Positions 1 through 7,829 are shown, numbered from the stretch's first letter. The stretch: DNA of 32,608 nucleotides from Nocardia lijiangensis NBRC 108240 (GCF_001613045.1 NZ_BDBP01000099.1:1-32608); one strand, 5' to 3'. Notes: generated by a model from the sequence alone, not told the origin. Numbers and translations: made by a program.

Positions 1-123
1 GCGCCACCCGGCGCTCACCACGTGGTCGATGCACAGTGCGGCGACGACCATCGCGCTGATGGCCGTGCGACGCCAGGCCAGCGCGGTGCGCTCGGCGGCC
101 AGGCCCACGTCCCGGACCGTCAT
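1..123 (-). CDS. DUF202-family membrane protein, partial at window edge
   Basis: This reading frame starts with ATG at 123 and runs off the left end, so only the first 41 residues are visible. They begin MTVRDVGLAAERTALAWRRT and continue into a hydrophobic stretch (ISAMVVAALCI). The pattern of an acidic or Glu-Arg-Thr segment followed by Ala-Trp-x-Arg-Thr and a membrane helix is typical of small DUF202 (YidH-like) membrane proteins. The start overlaps the stop of the upstream DUF202 gene in an ATGA arrangement, which implies one transcript and translational coupling. Two different DUF202 genes side by side is a common actinobacterial arrangement. The biochemical function of the family is unknown. 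The remainder lies outside the window. Confidence 0.72.
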   Translation of the reverse strand, partial: MTVRDVGLAAERTALAWRRTAISAMVVAALCIDHVVSAGWR

Positions 124-485
124 CGCAGCAACACCGCGACGCACGCCATGATCGAGACCGCGCCGATGCCCGCGGACAGGATCGGCACCAGCAGCGTCTC
201 CGGCAGCGGTTCGCCGCGGCGCATCGCGCGCCCGATCCGACGCCAGTGCAGGTAGCCGCCGAGCGCGACGACGACCGCGAGCACGATGCAGCTGACCGCG
301 AGCATCCGCCGCAGACCGGCCATGTGGAACGGCTGCACCAGGGTGTGCACGGCGACGCCGCCCGCGAGCAGGCCGAGCGAGGTGCGCATCCACGCCAGGA
401 AGGTCCGCTCGTTGGCCAGGGTGAAGCGATAGTCGACGCCTTCCTCGTCGTCCTCCGATTCCGAGCCGACGTCCGGGAGCGTCAT
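120..485 (-). CDS. DUF202 (YidH-like) membrane protein
   Basis: A 121-residue protein with an acidic N-terminus (residues 5-15, SESEDDEEGVD) and the DUF202 hallmark FTLANERTFLAWMRTSLGLL at about residues 18-37. Three hydrophobic helices follow: GLLAGGVAVHTLV, MLAVSCIVLAVVVALGGYL, and VPILSAGIGAVSIMACVAVLL at the C-terminus. I chose ATG at 485 because the family signature starts shortly after it; the open frame extends further upstream, but that part has no family character. The next gene starts inside its stop codon (ATGA), so the two probably make a membrane complex or paralogue pair. DUF202 proteins are uncharacterised inner-membrane proteins; no catalytic residues are apparent. Confidence 0.8.
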   Translation of the reverse strand: MTLPDVGSESEDDEEGVDYRFTLANERTFLAWMRTSLGLLAGGVAVHTLVQPFHMAGLRRMLAVSCIVLAVVVALGGYLHWRRIGRAMRRGEPLPETLLVPILSAGIGAVSIMACVAVLLR

Positions 486-855
486 GCCGCCTCGCCGGGG
501 AACGAGTGCGATACGCCGAGCACAGCCGCGACCGAATCGGCCGGGCGCCGAAGAACGTCCGGGGTCACGCTTCCGCCACCAGGGTGCACGGGCACCACTC
601 CGTCTCTGGTCTGTTTCGTGCCGCAAGCAAACGTTCAGCAACGTCAGCGTATCGGCAGACCGGGCGGTCGTCCACGAACCTCGCGGAAGCGCGCGGCGCA
701 CGTGCGGCGACCCCGATGCACACCGGCGCGGCGTGTTGAAAGGTCATCGGGAGCCTATCCGCGATCGAAGATCGGTGGAGTGCGGGTGGGCGATGCCTGC
801 GCGGCCGAATCCGGGACCGAAGAGCGGTCGCCGAGGATCGGTTCGGCCCCGCCGT
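486..855. other. region without a convincing gene
   Basis: This stretch lies between the DUF202 pair and the helicase remnant next to xerC. Open frames exist on both strands, but none shows a recognisable family. The minus-strand frame continuing from 963 to 565 loses actinobacterial codon bias after roughly the first 36 codons. The segment probably holds the promoter of the DUF202 operon and degenerate sequence left by decay of a larger gene. Confidence 0.5.
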
Positions 856-987
856 CCCGTGCGCCCGCACCGCCACCGGATCGGCCAGCGCGGCCGCCAC
901 CGCCACGAATCGGTCGCGGGCTCGTTCGCGCAATTCTTGCGTCGCGGCCCGGCTGAAGGTCACCAGCAGCAGCTGGGCGATGTCGAC
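856..987 (-). pseudogene. remnant resembling RecB/UvrD helicase motif Ia
   Basis: Read on the minus strand, this segment encodes VDIAQ followed by LLLVTFSRAATQELRERARD and then RFVAVAAALADP. The T-F-x-x-x-A-x-x-E-L-R-x-R pattern is helicase motif Ia of superfamily 1 enzymes. The Leu-rich strand before it and the spacing match the N-terminal part of actinobacterial RecB (exonuclease V beta subunit). Codon third positions are strongly G/C through this segment and then become mixed. No Walker A motif precedes it, because the frame runs into xerC out of phase, and nothing recognisable follows. A GTG at 963 could in theory start a 132-residue product, but no helicase activity could result. I read it as a decayed gene fragment. 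A chance resemblance or a short real gene is possible. Confidence 0.5.
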
Positions 988-1015
988 ACGCGGTGGGCTG
1001 GGCAGACCCGGCGCC

Positions 1016-1939
1016 TCAGGCGCGAGGGTGGGCCTGGTCGTGCACCTTCTTCAGGCGTTCGATGGACACGTGCGTATACAGCTGGGTGGTGGCCATGCTG
1101 GCGTGACCGAGCACTTCCTGCACCACGCGCAGATCCGCGCCGCCCTCGAGCAGGTGGGTGGCCGCGCTGTGGCGCAGTCCGTGCGGGCCGAGGTCGGGCG
1201 CGCCGGGGATCGCCGAAACGACCTCGTGCACCACGCTCCTGGCCTGCCGCTGATCCAGCCTGCGGCCGCGCCTGCCGAGCAGCAGCGCGCGCCCGGATTC
1301 GGCGGTCGCGAACGCGGGGCGGCCGTAGCGCAGCCACTCCGCCACGGCGCGTTCGCCAGGCGCGCCGAACGGGACCGAGCGCTCCTTGTTCCCCTTGCCG
1401 AGCACTCGCACCAGGTGCCGCTCCCGGTCCACGTCGTCTATGTCCAGGCCGCACAGTTCGCTCACCCGGATCCCGGTCGAATACAGCAACTCGACGATCA
1501 ACCGGTCCCGCAACGCCATCGGATCGTGCTGCGCAGCACCTGATTCCGCCGCGTCCATGGCTTCCACCGCCTGCTGCCTGCCGAGCACGGCGGGCAGCGT
1601 CCGGTGCGCCTTGGGCGAACCGAGCCGCAGGCCGGGATCGACCTCGAGCCTGCCCGCCTTGGTGAGCCACCCGGTGAACGTGCGCGCCGAGGACGCGCGG
1701 CGCGCCATCGTCGTGCGAGCCGCGCCGTTCGCCGACTGCTGCGCGAGCCAGGACCGCAGCAAGGCCAAGTCCAGCTCCCGGATCGCGGAATCCGGGGAGC
1801 GGGCGTACAGGTGCGCCAGCAGGGACCGGGCGTCGCCGAGGTAGGCGCGCACGGTGTGGGCCGAGCGGTTGCGGCCGAGCCGCAGATGCCGCCCGTATTC
1901 CGCCAACAGTGCGTCCAGATCCTCGGGCAAGTCGTCCAC
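1016..1939 (-). CDS. xerC: site-specific tyrosine recombinase XerC
   Basis: A 307-residue tyrosine recombinase which, with XerD, resolves chromosome dimers at dif during cell division. The N-terminal SAM-like core-binding domain spans about residues 5-100 and contains HTVRAYLGDARSLLAHL. The catalytic domain carries the full active-site set: Arg158 in STGIRVSEL, Lys182 in GKGNKERSVP, His253 and Arg256 in HGLRHSAATHLL, His279 in VLGHAS, and nucleophile Tyr288 in QLYTHVSIERLKKVH. I chose the GTG at 1939 because it gives the usual family length near 300 residues; the frame is open for 52 further codons upstream, but that part is not Xer-like. The Shine-Dalgarno signal at this start is weak, so a nearby start is possible. 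It lies downstream of dprA on the same strand, the order seen in mycobacteria, but separated here by over 500 bp. Confidence 0.93.
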   Translation of the reverse strand: MDDLPEDLDALLAEYGRHLRLGRNRSAHTVRAYLGDARSLLAHLYARSPDSAIRELDLALLRSWLAQQSANGAARTTMARRASSARTFTGWLTKAGRLEVDPGLRLGSPKAHRTLPAVLGRQQAVEAMDAAESGAAQHDPMALRDRLIVELLYSTGIRVSELCGLDIDDVDRERHLVRVLGKGNKERSVPFGAPGERAVAEWLRYGRPAFATAESGRALLLGRRGRRLDQRQARSVVHEVVSAIPGAPDLGPHGLRHSAATHLLEGGADLRVVQEVLGHASMATTQLYTHVSIERLKKVHDQAHPRA

Positions 1940-2465
1940 CCCACCACGGTCGCCGCGGACGCGGCGGTTGGCAAGGAACCGCGCCGGACCGGGCGTCTCG
2001 AGGTGTCGCGCATCGCACTCCGGACAGCAATCGACTGTGTCGCGAGCGCACTCGAGACCACCGAACAGACCACGGCGCCACCAGCTTCCATCCACCCCGA
2101 CCGGAGTCGCCTGCTCGACGGTGACCGGAGACGATTCTTTCGCTCGTCACGCTGTGCACGGGAACTTCGCCGCACCGTGCGTCGTGCCTCGGCGCTCGAA
2201 ATACACAACCTCATTCGCGAACTCCTGTCGTCGCCGATATTCGGTGTCGACAGTTTTCGCCCAGCCCGACCACCGGCCCCGACCTCAGGTGCTCGGCAAA
2301 GACAAGGGGCGACACCGACGTGACCACCGAACCGCGAATCCCGGTGGGCCGCAGAAAATCCGCGACCTTCCCGCACGTTCTCACCGGCCCCGCCGAGATC
2401 CGCGCCCCGCAGGGACCGGGCGTACTCCGCGGCGCATCGCGCACGGGCGGCCGGAAGAGGCAACC
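1940..2465. other. xerC-dprA intergenic region, possible decayed coding sequence
   Basis: More than 500 bp separate the stop of dprA from the chosen start of xerC. An ATG overlaps the dprA stop as ATGA, which looks like translational coupling, but its frame runs into xerC out of phase with no family character. A second minus-strand frame at 2211-2444 (77 codons, GTG start) has fairly high GC at third positions and the stretch VADFLRPTGIRGSVVTSV, yet resembles nothing I recognise. The part around 2160-2260 is less GC-rich than the surroundings and could hold the xerC promoter. I make no gene call here. Confidence 0.4.
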
Positions 2466-4394
2466 TCATGAGCGGACTCCTGAGGATGTCGCTGGTGTGC
2501 GGTGCCACCCGCTGTCGTCCAGGCCGATCAATCCCGCCAGCTCGAGCGCGACGAGGGCCGCGCGGATCGCGGGCAGCGGGAGTTCGCAGTGCCCGGTCAG
2601 TTCGTGCGGCAGGCGGGAGCCGATGGCGGGGAGCGCGGCGAAGACGGCGGCCTCGTCGCCGATGAGGTGCTCGGGGGTGTCCGGAACGCGGCCCGCGCTG
2701 CCGGGCAGGGACAAGCGCAGCGGGCCCGCCTCGTCGATCACTTCCTCGGTGCGGGTGACGAGCAGCGCCTCACCGTCGCGGATCATCCGATGACATCCCG
2801 TCGAGGCCGCCGAGGTGACCGGCCCGGGGACCGCCAGGGCCGGACGGCCCAGTCGCCGCGCCCATTTCACGGTGTTGCGCGCGCCGCTGCGCAGCCCGGC
2901 CTCGGTGACGAGCACACCGTCGGCGAACGCCGCGATCAGCCGATTGCGGGCCAGGAAATGATGCTTCCTGGCGACCGTGCCCGGCGGATATTCGCTGACC
3001 ACGAGACCGACCTCCGCGATCTCGGCCAGCAACCGTTCGTGCTGGGCCGGATACGGGCGATCGACACCGCAGGCCAGCACCGCGATGGTTAGCCCGCCGA
3101 CCGCTAGTGCCGCTCGATGCGCCATCGCATCGACTCCGAAGGCCGCGCCGGACACGATGGTCCAGCCCTGCGCGGCCAGTTCGCCCGCGATCTCGGCCGT
3201 GATCCGATTGCCGTATCCCGTGCTGCACCGCGACCCGACCACGGCCAAGGCCCGTTCGCTCGACTCAAGCAGCGAGCGCCGTCCCCGCACCCAGAGCACC
3301 AGCGGCATCGCGCCGTCCGGATCGCGCCCCGGCTCGAGCTGACCCAGTCCCAGCAGCCGCCACGCGGGCCACTCGGGATCGTCGGGCGTCACCACCCGGC
3401 CGCCGATCCGCTCGACGGCCACCAGATCAGCTGCCGCCGAGTCGATCTCGCGCCGTCGCCGGGTCGGCCCGCGCAGCGACTCCGGGAGATCGCACTCCCG
3501 CACCGCCCGCGCGGCCTCGACCACCCCGACCGATTCGATCAACGCGGACAGCGCCGCGCACGGCCCTTCGACGACCCGCGAGAGGTACACCCAGGCCAAC
3601 CGCCGCTCGTCTGCATCCACCGCTTCCCCACCGCTCGGCACCGGCGATCCTGTGCCGTATGCCTGTTGCGGATCACTCCGTTCCCCCTCGACACGACTAC
3701 GAACATCGAGCCCCGCAACACACTCGTCGCGCCCACCACTCCACACCGCCGGATGCGTACCAGCCCGGTCCCCGTTCGCAACATCCCGAACCTCGAGTGC
3801 CGCAGCAGACTCGCCCCGCTCGTCGAGGCACACCGCCCGACGCGCACCAGCCTCATCCCCATCGAGATCGCAGACACCTATCTCGGCAACGGCCTCGTGC
3901 CGAGCGTCATTCGATACCGCTCGCGACCCCGTGCCGGGTTCTTGTCTCCGACCACTTCGATCCCCGTCGAACCGGCTCCGGCCACCGAGCTCTGCAACAC
4001 ACTCCTCCCGCCCAACACTCGACACCGCCGGATGCGAACCAGTCCGGTCCCCGTTCGCAGCATTCCGAACCTCGAGTGCCGCAGCAGACCCGTCCAGCTC
4101 ATCGAGGCACACCGTCTGATGCGAACCAGCCCGATTCCCGTTCGCAGCATCCCGAACCCCGAGTGCCGCAGCGGACCCCTCCAGCTCATCGAGGCACAGC
4201 GCCCAACCCGCACCAGCCCCGCCCCCGTCGAGAGCGTCGCGGACACCTAGCTCCGCGCCGGATCCCTGCCGCGCGTCCTCCGAGGCAGCGCGCGGCGAAA
4301 CCTCCCGTGCCCCAGGGGAAGCATCGCGAACCGCAAAGCCGTCAGCGCCCTCGCGCCCAGCCTCATCCCGCGTCCCTCGCCGCGCGCCCGTCAT
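2466..4394 (-). CDS. dprA: DNA-processing protein DprA with repeat-rich N-terminal extension
   Basis: DprA/Smf binds incoming single-stranded DNA and loads RecA during transformation. Residues from about 262 to 642 form a normal-length DprA (381 residues). They begin with the SAM-like segment DERRLAWVYLSRV. The Rossmann-like core follows with ALAVVGSR (382-389), SGAAFGVDAMAH (415-426) and FLARNRLIAAFADGV. A winged-helix domain ends the protein (about 571-636). The first 261 residues are unusual: Gly-, Asp-, Arg- and Ala-rich repeats described in a separate entry. ATG at 4394 has a strong AGGGAGG ribosome site at good spacing. GTG at 3620 would give a protein of normal length, but its Shine-Dalgarno sequence is poorer and too close. 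The gene lies 166 bp after comM on the same strand. The core is certain; whether the extension is translated is not. Confidence 0.9.
   Translation of the reverse strand: MTGARRGTRDEAGREGADGFAVRDASPGAREVSPRAASEDARQGSGAELGVRDALDGGGAGAGWALCLDELEGSAAALGVRDAANGNRAGSHQTVCLDELDGSAAALEVRNAANGDRTGSHPAVSSVGREECVAELGGRSRFDGDRSGRRQEPGTGSRAVSNDARHEAVAEIGVCDLDGDEAGARRAVCLDERGESAAALEVRDVANGDRAGTHPAVWSGGRDECVAGLDVRSRVEGERSDPQQAYGTGSPVPSGGEAVDADERRLAWVYLSRVVEGPCAALSALIESVGVVEAARAVRECDLPESLRGPTRRRREIDSAAADLVAVERIGGRVVTPDDPEWPAWRLLGLGQLEPGRDPDGAMPLVLWVRGRRSLLESSERALAVVGSRCSTGYGNRITAEIAGELAAQGWTIVSGAAFGVDAMAHRAALAVGGLTIAVLACGVDRPYPAQHERLLAEIAEVGLVVSEYPPGTVARKHHFLARNRLIAAFADGVLVTEAGLRSGARNTVKWARRLGRPALAVPGPVTSAASTGCHRMIRDGEALLVTRTEEVIDEAGPLRLSLPGSAGRVPDTPEHLIGDEAAVFAALPAIGSRLPHELTGHCELPLPAIRAALVALELAGLIGLDDSGWHRTPATSSGVRS
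3663..4253 (-). repeat. degenerate hierarchical repeats in dprA 5' region
   Basis: Near-identical 29-codon (87 bp) units start at 4031 and 4118 on the plus strand, and a third copy starts at 3752. The 3752 and 4031 copies are 279 bp (93 codons) apart, forming a larger period that also includes a less conserved partner segment. In the dprA frame the units read CLDELEGSAAALGVRDAANG, CLDELDGSAAALEVRNAANG and CLDERGESAAALEVRDVANG. Shorter relatives (ELGVRDALDGGGAGAG, EIGVCDLDGDEAGARR, ELGGRSRFDGDRSGRR, GLDVRSRVEGERS) show that a half-unit of about 19 residues is repeated some seven times. All periods are multiples of three, so expansion keeps the frame. Most differences between copies change the amino acid, so constraint on sequence seems weak. 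Confidence 0.85.
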
Positions 4395-4400
4395 CGCGGA

Positions 4401-4407
4401 CCTCCCT
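4401..4407 (-). promoter_or_regulatory. ribosome-binding site deciding the long dprA start
   Basis: The minus strand reads AGGGAGG, then six bases, then ATG at 4394. This is the best Shine-Dalgarno match near dprA and the main reason for including the repeat extension in the protein. Confidence 0.7.
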
Positions 4408-4560
4408 CGCGACCGTTCGCCGACACCGGCGACGCACAGCGGCCCGGGCCTGCCGCGTGCTCCTCCGCCGCCCCCGGTCTCGCCAAGCGACCGCCGCGCA
4501 GGGCAATCGACAGCCGCCACGCCGACACCTGCTCGCCAAACCCTCTGCCGCACAGCCCCC

Positions 4561-6069
4561 TCACTGTGCACCCCGCTGCCGGAAGTTGAGCGCCAGCATG
4601 ACGTCCTGCGCATTGGGAATGTCGGCCCCGCGCAGATCGCACACGGTCCACGCGACGCGGATGGCGCGATCGGCGCCCCTGGCGGACATGCGACCCATGC
4701 GCAGGGCCGCCTCGACCGGAGCGACGGATTCGCGTGGCAGCCGGAACCGCTGGCGCAGTGCATGTCCCGGCACTTCGGCATTGGTGAGCCAGCCGTCCTC
4801 GCGCCAGCGGTGCACCGCGGCCTTCCTGGCGGCGGCGACGCGTTCGCGCACCACCGCGCTGCTCTCGGCGGCGTCGGCGCTGAAGGTCGCGCCCGACTGT
4901 CCGTGCATCTGCACCCAGATATCGATGCGGTCCATCAGGGGCCCGGACAGTTTGCCGAGGTAGCGGCGGCGCGCGAGAGGCGCGCAGATGCAGTCCACAT
5001 CGCGGGCAGGCGCGCAGGGGCAGGGATTGGCGGCCAAGACGAGCTGGAAGCGCGCCGGATACCGCGCCACTCCGTCGCGGCGGGCGATGCGAACCTCGCC
5101 CTCTTCCAACGGGGTTCGCATCGCTTCGAGGACCTTCGCACCGATTTCGGCGCATTCGTCGAGGAAGAGAACACCGCGGTGGGCGCGGCTCACCGCGCCG
5201 GGACGGGCCGAGCCCGAGCCGCCGCCGATCATCGCCGTCACCGAGGTGGAGTGGTGCGGCGCGACGAACGGGGGCACGGTGATGAGCGGATGATCGCCGG
5301 ACAGCGCGCCCGCCACCGAATGGATCGCCGTCACCTCCAGCGCCTCCGCTTCCGACAGCGGTGGTAGCAGACCCGGAAGACGCTGCGCCAGCATGGTTTT
5401 GCCGATGCCCGGCGGCCCGGTGAGAAGGAGATGGTGGCCGCCGGCCGCGGCCACCTCCAGCGCCCAGCGGGCCTCGTCCTGACCGACCACCTCGCTGAGG
5501 TCGCCGCAGGTGCACGCCGTGTCGGGCAGTTCACCGCTGGGCTCCGGCAGGGCGCCCTCACCGCGCAGCCAGGCGACCACGGCGCGCAGGCTGGGCGCGC
5601 CGAACACGTCGACGCCTTCAACCAGACTCGCCTCGGCCAAGGCGCATTCGGGCACCACCACCGTCGACCAGCCCGCATTGCGCGCGGCGATCACCGCGGG
5701 CAGGACGCCGCGCACCCGGCGCACCCGCCCGTCCAGTGCCAGCTCGCCGAGCAGCACCGTCTTCGCCAGGCGCTCCGAGGGCACCACGCCCGCCGCATCC
5801 AGCACCGAAACCGCGAGTGCCATGTCGTAGACGCTGCCGATCTTGGGCAGGGTCGCGGGCGACAGCGCGAGGATCACCCGCCCGTCCGGCCACTTCTCTC
5901 CGGAATTCGCCACCGCCGAGCGCACCCGGTCGCGAGATTCCGAGAGCGCGGTGTCCGGCAATCCGACCAGGTGCACCGACGGCAGACCCTGACCGATGTC
6001 GGCCTCGATCTCGACCAGCTGCCCGTCCACTCCCGTGACCGCCACCGAATGGGCGCGACCGAGCGCCAT
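4561..6069 (-). CDS. comM: YifB/ComM family Mg-chelatase-like AAA+ ATPase
   Basis: A 502-residue ComM/YifB protein. ComM of Vibrio is a hexameric helicase that promotes branch migration when transformed DNA is integrated; that role is known for the family and inferred here. The N-terminal ChlI domain spans about residues 1-170 (GLPSVHLVGLPDTALSESRD). Walker A is GPPGIGKT at 218-225 and Walker B is GVLFLDE near 300-306. A cysteine cluster typical of the family follows (CPC at 350-352, then Cys360 and Cys362). The C-terminal domain contains MSARGADRAIRVAWTVCDLR. The ATG at 6069 shares one base with the yraN stop (TGATG), so the two are translationally coupled. Sitting between yraN and dprA is the usual actinobacterial context and suggests a shared recombination or DNA-uptake operon. 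Confidence 0.93.
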   Translation of the reverse strand: MALGRAHSVAVTGVDGQLVEIEADIGQGLPSVHLVGLPDTALSESRDRVRSAVANSGEKWPDGRVILALSPATLPKIGSVYDMALAVSVLDAAGVVPSERLAKTVLLGELALDGRVRRVRGVLPAVIAARNAGWSTVVVPECALAEASLVEGVDVFGAPSLRAVVAWLRGEGALPEPSGELPDTACTCGDLSEVVGQDEARWALEVAAAGGHHLLLTGPPGIGKTMLAQRLPGLLPPLSEAEALEVTAIHSVAGALSGDHPLITVPPFVAPHHSTSVTAMIGGGSGSARPGAVSRAHRGVLFLDECAEIGAKVLEAMRTPLEEGEVRIARRDGVARYPARFQLVLAANPCPCAPARDVDCICAPLARRRYLGKLSGPLMDRIDIWVQMHGQSGATFSADAAESSAVVRERVAAARKAAVHRWREDGWLTNAEVPGHALRQRFRLPRESVAPVEAALRMGRMSARGADRAIRVAWTVCDLRGADIPNAQDVMLALNFRQRGAQ

Positions 6070-6425
6070 CAGAAGACCGCCTCGAGGTGGTCGATCACCG
6101 GGCGACGGCCGGGCGTGATCAGCACCGAGATCACGTCGAAGCGGATCCGGCGCCACGGGCCGTCCTGTTCGGCCAGCCAGAGCAGCGCGAGCCGCCGTAT
6201 CCGCTGCTGCTTGGTGAAGGTGACGGCCTCGGCGGGCGTGCCGAAGCCGAGGCCGCTGCGGGTCTTCACCTCGACGAACGCGGTGGTGCCGGAATCACGG
6301 GCGATCAGATCGAGTTCGCCGTACCGGCACCGCCAGTTGCGCACCACGATCTCCATGCCCGCGTCTTGCAGGAATCGTGCCGCCAGCTCTTCCCCGTACG
6401 CGCCGAGCGCCTGTTTGTCTGCCAC
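6069..6425 (-). CDS. yraN: YraN/UPF0102 family nuclease-fold protein
   Basis: A 118-residue UPF0102 protein. The motif GELDLIARD (about residues 36-44) followed by FVEVKTR (51-57) is a PD-(D/E)XK nuclease core, with the Glu-Leu-Asp and Glu-Val-Lys residues expected to bind metal. The N-terminus (GAYGEELAARFLQDAGMEIV) matches the family. The role is not firmly established; the family resembles archaeal Holliday-junction resolvases in fold. It starts the yraN-comM unit, and its stop overlaps the comM start by one base. Two DnaA-box-like sites lie 63-88 bp upstream of its start. ATG at 6425 gives the usual family length. Confidence 0.9.
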   Translation of the reverse strand: MADKQALGAYGEELAARFLQDAGMEIVVRNWRCRYGELDLIARDSGTTAFVEVKTRSGLGFGTPAEAVTFTKQQRIRRLALLWLAEQDGPWRRIRFDVISVLITPGRRPVIDHLEAVF

Positions 6426-6487
6426 CCGACGATCGTGACCGCACCGCGCCGTCGTCCGGACGTGGCGACCTGGGCCGATAGCCGCCC

Positions 6488-6514
6488 TGTGGACGAAGAC
6501 GCCGCTGTGGACAA
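6488..6514. promoter_or_regulatory. pair of DnaA-box-like sites upstream of yraN
   Basis: The plus strand contains TGTGGACGA at 6488-6496 and TGTGGACAA at 6506-6514. The second is the exact complement of the actinobacterial DnaA box TTGTCCACA; the first differs by one base in a position that varies in natural boxes. They have the same orientation and start 18 bp apart. They lie in the 171-bp gap between yraN and the DUF2469 gene, where promoter sequence for yraN-comM would be expected. Binding by DnaA is inferred only. Confidence 0.45.
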
Positions 6515-6596
6515 CACACTGCCGCGCCGCCCATCACCGCACCTACCTATCGGCGCACTGTGCTACCGGGCTCCGACCACGGACCTGGCCGCGGGA

Positions 6597-6902
6597 CTAC
6601 TCGGGAAGCCGCAGGTCGGGCTTCTCCAGCTCCTCGATGTTGACGTCCTTGAAGGTGATCACCCGGACGTGCTTGACGAAGCGCGCGGGCCGGTACATGT
6701 CCCAGACCCAGGCGTCGCTCATGCGCACCTCGAAGTACACCTCACCGTCGGCGTTCTGCGGGCGCAGCTCCACGGAATTGGCCAGGTAGAAGCGGCGCTC
6801 GGTCTCCACCACGTACGAGAACTGACCGACGATGTCCTTGTACTCGCGATACAGCGAGAGCTCCATCTCGGTTTCGTACTTCTCGAGGTCCTCGGCACTC
6901 AT
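6597..6902 (-). CDS. DUF2469 family protein
   Basis: A 101-residue conserved actinobacterial protein of unknown function, equivalent in length and position to Rv2901c. It starts MSAEDLEKYETEMELSLYRE and contains YVVETERRFYLANSVELRP and VRMSDAWVWDMYRPARFVK. There is no membrane segment or signal peptide; it looks like a small mixed alpha/beta cytoplasmic protein rich in Tyr, Trp and acidic residues. ATG at 6902 is preceded by a strong AAGGAGG at 6915-6921, with a rather long spacing of 12 bases. The frame is open 23 codons further upstream, but that part is not conserved in character. It follows rnhB by 114 bp on the same strand. Confidence 0.9.
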   Translation of the reverse strand: MSAEDLEKYETEMELSLYREYKDIVGQFSYVVETERRFYLANSVELRPQNADGEVYFEVRMSDAWVWDMYRPARFVKHVRVITFKDVNIEELEKPDLRLPE

Positions 6903-7016
6903 CGGGTGGGACGTCCTCCTTCTCGCCGCACTGCATCGTATCGGCGGCGTTCGCGTGGCCTGCGTGGTCACCCCCGCTACCGCTTGATGGCCTGACGCTC
7001 ACACCGTCTTGAACAA

Positions 7017-7772
7017 TCATCTCGCATGGGCGGCATCGGTAGCTACCCGGCCGTCCTCGAGACCGTCGGCCAGCATCGCATCGGCGTACTCGACGGCCGG
7101 ATCGAGCGGCCGCAATCCCGCCGTCTCGCGCACATTGCGCCACGATCGCCGGTGTTCGCTGCACGGACCGAGGGCGTTGAGCGCGGCGGTGTGTTCGGGC
7201 GTGTTGTAGCCCTTGTGCGCGGCGAAACCGTAGCCGGGTAAGCGCCGGTCCATTTCCACCATGATCCGGTCCCTTGTCACCTTGGCCAGGATGCTGGCCG
7301 CGGCGATGCAGGCCGCGGCCGCGTCACCGCCGATCACGGGCAGTGAAGGCACCGGGATGCCCGGCACACGGAACCCGTCGGTGAGCACGTAGCCGGGTGT
7401 GTGGCCGAGGCCCGCCACGGCACGGCGCATGCCCTCGATATTGGCCACATGGATGCCGATGGAGTCGATCTCCCAGGCCGGGATCACCACGACGTTCCAG
7501 GCCAGCGCCAGCCGGGTGATGACCGGATACAGCCCCTCGCGGGTGGCCTCGGTGAGCTTCTTGGAGTCGTCGAGGCCCGCGAGTTTGTCGTAGGCCTTCG
7601 GGGCGAGCAGGCAGGCCGCCACGACCAGGGGGCCTGCGCACGGGCCACGACCGGCCTCGTCCACGCCCGCCACCGGGCCGAGCCCGCTGCGGATCAACGC
7701 CGCCTCCAGCGTGCGCAAGCCGCCCGCCTTGCGCATCACCACACGCGGCGGCCACCCGTTCCGCGCCGTCAT
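7017..7772 (-). CDS. rnhB: ribonuclease HII
   Basis: RNase HII removes ribonucleotides wrongly built into DNA and cuts the RNA strand of RNA-DNA hybrids. The 251-residue protein has the catalytic Asp38-Glu39 in GVDEAGRGPCAGPLV, Asp132 in VLTDGFRVPG and Asp150 in GGDAAAACIAAASILAKV. It also has the substrate motif LDDSKKLT at about 67-74 and YGFAAHKGYNTPEH near 181-194. ATG at 7772 was chosen because MTARNGWPPRVVMRKAGGLR matches the N-terminus recalled for mycobacterial RnhB. In-frame GTG codons at 7784 and 7802 are alternatives, and none of the three has a strong ribosome site. It lies 57 bp downstream of lepB, in the rplS-lepB-rnhB order usual for actinobacteria. Confidence 0.94.
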   Translation of the reverse strand: MTARNGWPPRVVMRKAGGLRTLEAALIRSGLGPVAGVDEAGRGPCAGPLVVAACLLAPKAYDKLAGLDDSKKLTEATREGLYPVITRLALAWNVVVIPAWEIDSIGIHVANIEGMRRAVAGLGHTPGYVLTDGFRVPGIPVPSLPVIGGDAAAACIAAASILAKVTRDRIMVEMDRRLPGYGFAAHKGYNTPEHTAALNALGPCSEHRRSWRNVRETAGLRPLDPAVEYADAMLADGLEDGRVATDAAHAR

Positions 7773-7829
7773 TCGGTCACCCACTGCTCCGGCCTGCCCC
7801 ACCGTCCAATTATGCTGCGGCCGCGCGCC

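Noticed and set aside
565..963. A 132-codon hypothetical gene on the minus strand starting at GTG 963.
   Set aside because: Only the first third has coding bias and that part looks like a truncated helicase motif; treated as a pseudogene remnant instead.
2211..2444. A 77-codon minus-strand frame between dprA and xerC.
   Set aside because: Good GC bias but no start signal, no family and no context; kept only as a remark in the intergenic entry.
3659..4963. Long open frame on the plus strand (434 codons) across the dprA repeats, rich in Pro, His, Gln and Arg.
   Set aside because: It is antisense to dprA and comM, has no ribosome site, and its composition is what a frame opposite Gly/Asp/Arg-rich coding sequence would give.
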